64,000 nt of DNA from Neckera pumila (taxonomy: Eukaryota > Streptophyta > Bryopsida > Hypnales > Neckeraceae): contig OZ018414.1 in NCBI GenBank assembly GCA_963969595.1, positions 23,233,660 to 23,297,659 of the forward strand, read 5' to 3'. Under the pieces are notes generated by a model, which did not search any database, was not told where the DNA came from, and was given only the letters and a program-made list of their open reading frames with translations. This document shows positions 60,275 to 64,000 of this stretch, in pieces. Every line of letters starts with the position of its first letter. Position 1 is the first letter of the stretch. A program made the position numbers and the translations under genes.

Positions 60275-60497
60275 CCCTTAAAGGACGCAGGGGTGACCTT
60301 GGAAATCATCCTTTTTCATTACCGTGTGACATCATTTCCTTTAAAAAATCCAAAAGTATCTATTGGAAGTCAAGCTACTGTAGAAGGTCTCCCCTTTCCA
60401 CACAAAATTCCGAGAATGAATAATTTTTGTTCTGTCCTACACCAAAGGATTCTCTCTCATTCATCGACCAGAAAATGGTCGCGGCGACATTTATGGG
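60275..60497. mobile_element. Short TTAA-flanked MITE, 223 bp
   Basis: TTAA lies at 60271-60274 and 60498-60501. The left end is CCCTTAAAGGACGC and the right end CGACATTTATGGG, an imperfect inverted repeat with the CCC/GGG ends of the TTAA family. The interior differs from copies 1-5. It is probably a short derivative of a related family. Confidence 0.65.
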
Positions 60498-60596
60498 TTA
60501 ATCTAGTACTTGAAATCTAGCTTCATCTGAATTTTAATCTGGTCCTAATTGGCTTTTAAATCTGGTCCTAAAAAAACGAAAATAATAATCAAAGAA

Positions 60597-60597
<1 letters not shown>

Positions 60598-60695
<98 letters not shown>
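60598..60695. repeat. (AAC)n microsatellite, about 32 units
   Basis: The trinucleotide AAC/CAA is repeated without interruption for 98 bp just upstream of copy 4 of the TTAA family. There is no coding context. Confidence 0.97.
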
Positions 60696-60714
60696 GGAAA
60701 GGAACTTTAATTAA

Positions 60715-61637
60715 CCCTAAAGGCCCAAGACCTTTTTTCTGCTAAAAAACACCCAAAATTGCCATTTTTTTAGCAAAGAGTGGAAAAAAATTAAATATAT
60801 TTTTATTGCACATCTAACCATAGGATCTTACACCTAACTAGTATGAGAATGTGTGGAAAAAATTTCAGAATTTTTGACCGCACAAATTGCAGGATATCTA
60901 CCTTTAAAGTGAAAAAATCATATTTTTCAACACATTGTGGGACTGGATCTTTTGACTTTGAACATTTTTGACCTAAAATTTTTACACTACAGAGTTTTGA
61001 GCTTTAAATGTTTATAGTGGAGAATTGAGTTGACAATCTACCCAAAAAAAAAAATTCAAAAATACTTAATTTTCATTATTAAAAAAATTGTTAAGTAGAA
61101 GTAGGTACGAGATAGAAGGAAAATCTAAAATATTCATATACTTTAGATGGAATTAAAATGCACTAATCCCAATGGTCAAATTGTTTGAGCAAGTAAACTT
61201 AACCATGCAAAAAAAAAAAAACTTTGAAAACTTTAAAAAGTTGCATTTAGAAATGAATCCTACAAGTTATTTTTTTCAAAAAGATGCTCTAACTATCCAA
61301 AAAACAAGAATGTCCATAACTTTCTCATAACAAATCCAAATGAAATGAATCAAAGCTTTTTACATAGAAAAATATATAATCTATGAGAAAAAGAATACTA
61401 AAAGAAAAAAGAAAAAAAAAAGCAAATTTTTTTTGCTGCCCGCCGTCCCTTGTTTTGAGCTTATTTGGTCATAACTTTTATTCCCGGGCACCGATTGTAG
61501 AAAACTTATATTTCCATGAAGCTAATCAGTTTTTCTACCTCCCAAAAAAGTTTCAGAAAATCAGGAGAAAATTTCAGCCTGTAGGTACCTGCCCAAAAAC
61601 GCATTTGTCTCCCAAAAGGACAACGGGCTTTTAGGGG
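60715..61637 (+). mobile_element. TTAA-flanked piggyBac-like non-autonomous element, copy 4
   Basis: TTAA lies at 60711-60714 and 61638-61641. The left end is CCCTAAAGGCCCAAGACC (one C fewer than the other copies) and the right end GGGCTTTTAGGGG. Length is 923 bp, same orientation as copies 1 and 3, and alignable with them throughout, including the tgtggaaaaaatttcagaat and aagtaggtac words. Confidence 0.85.
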
Positions 61638-61692
61638 TTAATAATTCCTTCTATTTATCTAATTTTTATGGATTTTCTTGGAATTTCTTTAA

Positions 61693-62602
61693 CCCCTAAA
61701 AGCTCGTTGTCCCTTTGGGGGACAAATGTGTTTTTGGGCAAGTACCTACGGGCTGAAATTTTCTACTAATTTTTTGAAACTTTTTTTAGAGGTAGAAAAG
61801 CTAATTAGCTTCGTGGAAATATAATTCTTTTCACAATCAGTGCTCGGAAACAAAAGTTATGACCAAATAAGCTCAAAACCAGGGATGGCGGGCAACAAAA
61901 TAAATTTGCATTTTTTTTTTTTTTTCTTAGTATTTTTTTTCTCATAGATTATATTTTTGTCTATCTTAAAAGCTTTTATTCATTTCATTTGGATTTGTTA
62001 TGAGAAAGTTATGGACATTCTTGTTTTTTGGGCAGTTAGAGCATCTTTCTGAAAAAAATAACTTGTAGGACTCATTTCTGAATGTAATTTTTCAAATTTT
62101 TCAATTTTTTTTTTGGCATGGTTTAATTTATTTGTTAGAACAATCTCACCATTGGGATTAGTGCATTTTCATTCTATCTAAAATATATGAATATTTTAGA
62201 TTTTCTTTCTATCTTGTACCTACTTCTATTTAACAATTTTTTAATAATGAAAATTAAGTTTTTTTGAAATTTTTTTTGGTAGCTTGTCAACTCAACTCTC
62301 CACTGTAAACATTTAAAGCTCAAAACTCTATAGTGAAAAAATTTTAGGTTAAAAATGTTCAAAGTCAAAATTCAATCCCACAATGTGCTGAAAAACTTTT
62401 TTTTTTCACTTTACACATAGATATCTTGCAATCTGTGCGGTCAAAAATTCTGAAATTTTTTCCACACATTCTTATACTAGTTAGGTGTAAGATCCTATGT
62501 TTAGATGTGCCAAAAAAACATTTTGAATTTTTTGTCACTCTTTGCTAAAAAATAACATTTTTGGGTGATTTTGGCACAAAAAAGGCCTCGGGCCTTTAAG
62601 GC
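61693..62602 (-). mobile_element. TTAA-flanked piggyBac-like non-autonomous element, copy 5
   Basis: TTAA precedes it at 61689-61692 and TTAT follows at 62603-62606, a one-base change. The left end is CCCCTAAAAGCTCGTTGTCC and the right end gggcctttaaggc. It is in the opposite orientation to copy 4 and only 47 bp away, so the two form a large inverted repeat. Confidence 0.8.
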
Positions 62603-62606
62603 TTAT

Positions 62607-64000
62607 CAAGTCACTATAATTCTGATCTAACTAACTTCTTCTATTCTAATTATCTTATTTGGGAATTTTAAGGTTTTTCTAAGGAAAAGGATTTCTAACT
62701 AATTCTATCAAAGGCTAAACTATCAAACTAAACTATCCAGGTTAAAATAAAATCCATAATTCTTAGCAAATTAGCACAAAACAACTTGAGCAAGTTCAAG
62801 CGAAAAGAAAGGGAGCCACTTGGTGTTGTTTTGGGCTTAAATAGCCTGACAAGCCAAGGGTTTTTCTCCAAGAACCCTCTTCCTTCCAAGATTCGTAAAG
62901 GTAAAAATTGTTTTGAGGTCAAAGCTTCGCCATGCAGAAACAACTCCAGGCTAAACTAATATAAAAGGTCCTTAATTCTTCTAAACAGTGTTTTAATCCT
63001 TAACTGAGGTACATATGATAGTGTGAAACCAAAAATCAAGGATTAAAAATGTATCCTAAAGTCCCCAAGAGTGTAAGTCCTAATGAGGTACACATAACAA
63101 TGTTTAAGCAAAATTTAGATGTTAATCATATCAAGCTTTGTTATACAACAATGTTTGGTTTGGTTTTGAGTTTTAGATCTTTTGGTGAGGTCAAGCTTCA
63201 CCACCTTAAGAATTCTGACTCAAATTCTATTACAATCACAAATTTATTAGCATCTTAGCAAAAGTATCCAATTTGGGGGACTAAACCTCCCAATAGTATG
63301 TTTTTAGAATAGTTGTTGGTTTTAAAGGGAACCCTGCATCCTCAAATCAAGTCTTTCACTAAAAGGAATCAAATTTGAGCAAAAGATGGCTGTTCCTGGC
63401 CTAAATATCACATCTCGATAGAGTGTCAGCAAGCAGAATCAAAGTGTGGTCTTCCACACTTTGGCAGTGAATCAATAAACAAAATAAGGTTGCCAAAAAA
63501 CTTGGAGGGAGGCCTTATATACTTTCTAAAAGGTCCCAGGTGCACCTTGATTTACCACAAGATATTTTGTCTTTTGCTCAAAAATTAATTCTAACTAATC
63601 TTAAGATATTTCCTAATCTACCTTAGGATATTTTCTAAATAATCTTTGTTTATTTCAAGAATTTGCTAGAAGAAGTCTTAAGTAGCAAGGAATCTTATCT
63701 AAATAAAATCTAGGATATGTCCCAAAGATATTTAGAAATTTAACCTAATTTACCCTGAGATATTATGTGAATAACCCTAAGATATTTCTAAATATTCTTA
63801 GTTTATTCAAAGATGGTGTTTTAAGAAAAGATTGAGATCTGCACTAAATCCAATCTTCAATTTTAACCAAAATATTTTGTGAATTAACCTAGAATTACCG
63901 CTAATTATTCTAAAAAAGTCAAACCTACTGTTGGACCCTCTCTATCTTTTAGGGAACAACTTGAAATTGAAAATCAATTGCACCATTGCATTCAAAAGAC
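62607..64000. other. Gene-free stretch
   Basis: The words aaagcttcgccatgcagaaac (62920) and gtcaagcttcaccacctt (63190) are relatives of the tandem unit at 18299-18560. Elsewhere, phrases such as ctaagatatttcctaatc are repeated loosely around 63600-63800. Short frames only. Confidence 0.4.

Overview
This is nuclear DNA of a land plant, probably one with a large, repeat-rich genome. The evidence is a plant-type tRNA-Trp, a spliced gene with canonical plant introns, plant-type PRP8 fragments, hAT, CACTA and PIF/Harbinger relics, and long A+T-rich stretches that lack genes. I cannot place it more narrowly (gymnosperm, fern, lycophyte, bryophyte or a large-genome angiosperm). There are no bacterial-style operons, CRISPR arrays or phage genes.

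Ordinary genes are few and lie in one island at 27.5-32.6 kb, all on the minus strand: a tRNA-Trp(CCA); the last two exons of a TRAPPC1/BET5 gene, whose last intron seems to end in AC; and a complete five-exon gene for a 148-residue glyoxalase-I/VOC-family protein. Other short open frames match nothing I recognise.

The rest is mobile DNA and its debris. From left to right: an inverted repeat at 1.2-2.2 kb; a decayed hAT transposase C-terminus at 4.2-5.1 kb; degenerate repeats and a G+C-rich 31-bp minisatellite at 6-8 kb; small foldbacks at 9.5 and 16.6 kb; a giant imperfect inverted repeat at 18.2-23.8 kb with another hAT relic in its spacer; a tandem array at 26.4 kb; a 535-bp TA-flanked element with long inverted repeats and Tc1-like ends beside the tRNA; a family of about 0.9-kb elements with piggyBac-like ends (TTAA duplication, CCCC/GGGG termini) at 19.0, 38.2, 40.7, 60.7 and 61.7 kb plus diverged relatives; a Tourist-like MITE at 39.9 kb; a 7.07-kb PIF/Harbinger element at 44.8-51.9 kb; a 1.8-kb CACTA-type non-autonomous element at 53.8-55.6 kb; and a CACTA-like foldback MITE at 58.2 kb.

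The two most notable items are these. First, the PIF/Harbinger element has both expected genes (a DDE transposase with two premature stops, and an intact Myb/SANT-like partner frame) and, between them, antisense pieces of the core spliceosome gene PRP8. The pieces are shuffled, fused and full of stops, so this looks like gene capture by a Harbinger element. Second, the TTAA-flanked family has piggyBac-type ends in a land plant. One copy sits in one arm of the giant inverted repeat while the other arm keeps the site without the insertion, which shows the insertion boundaries directly.
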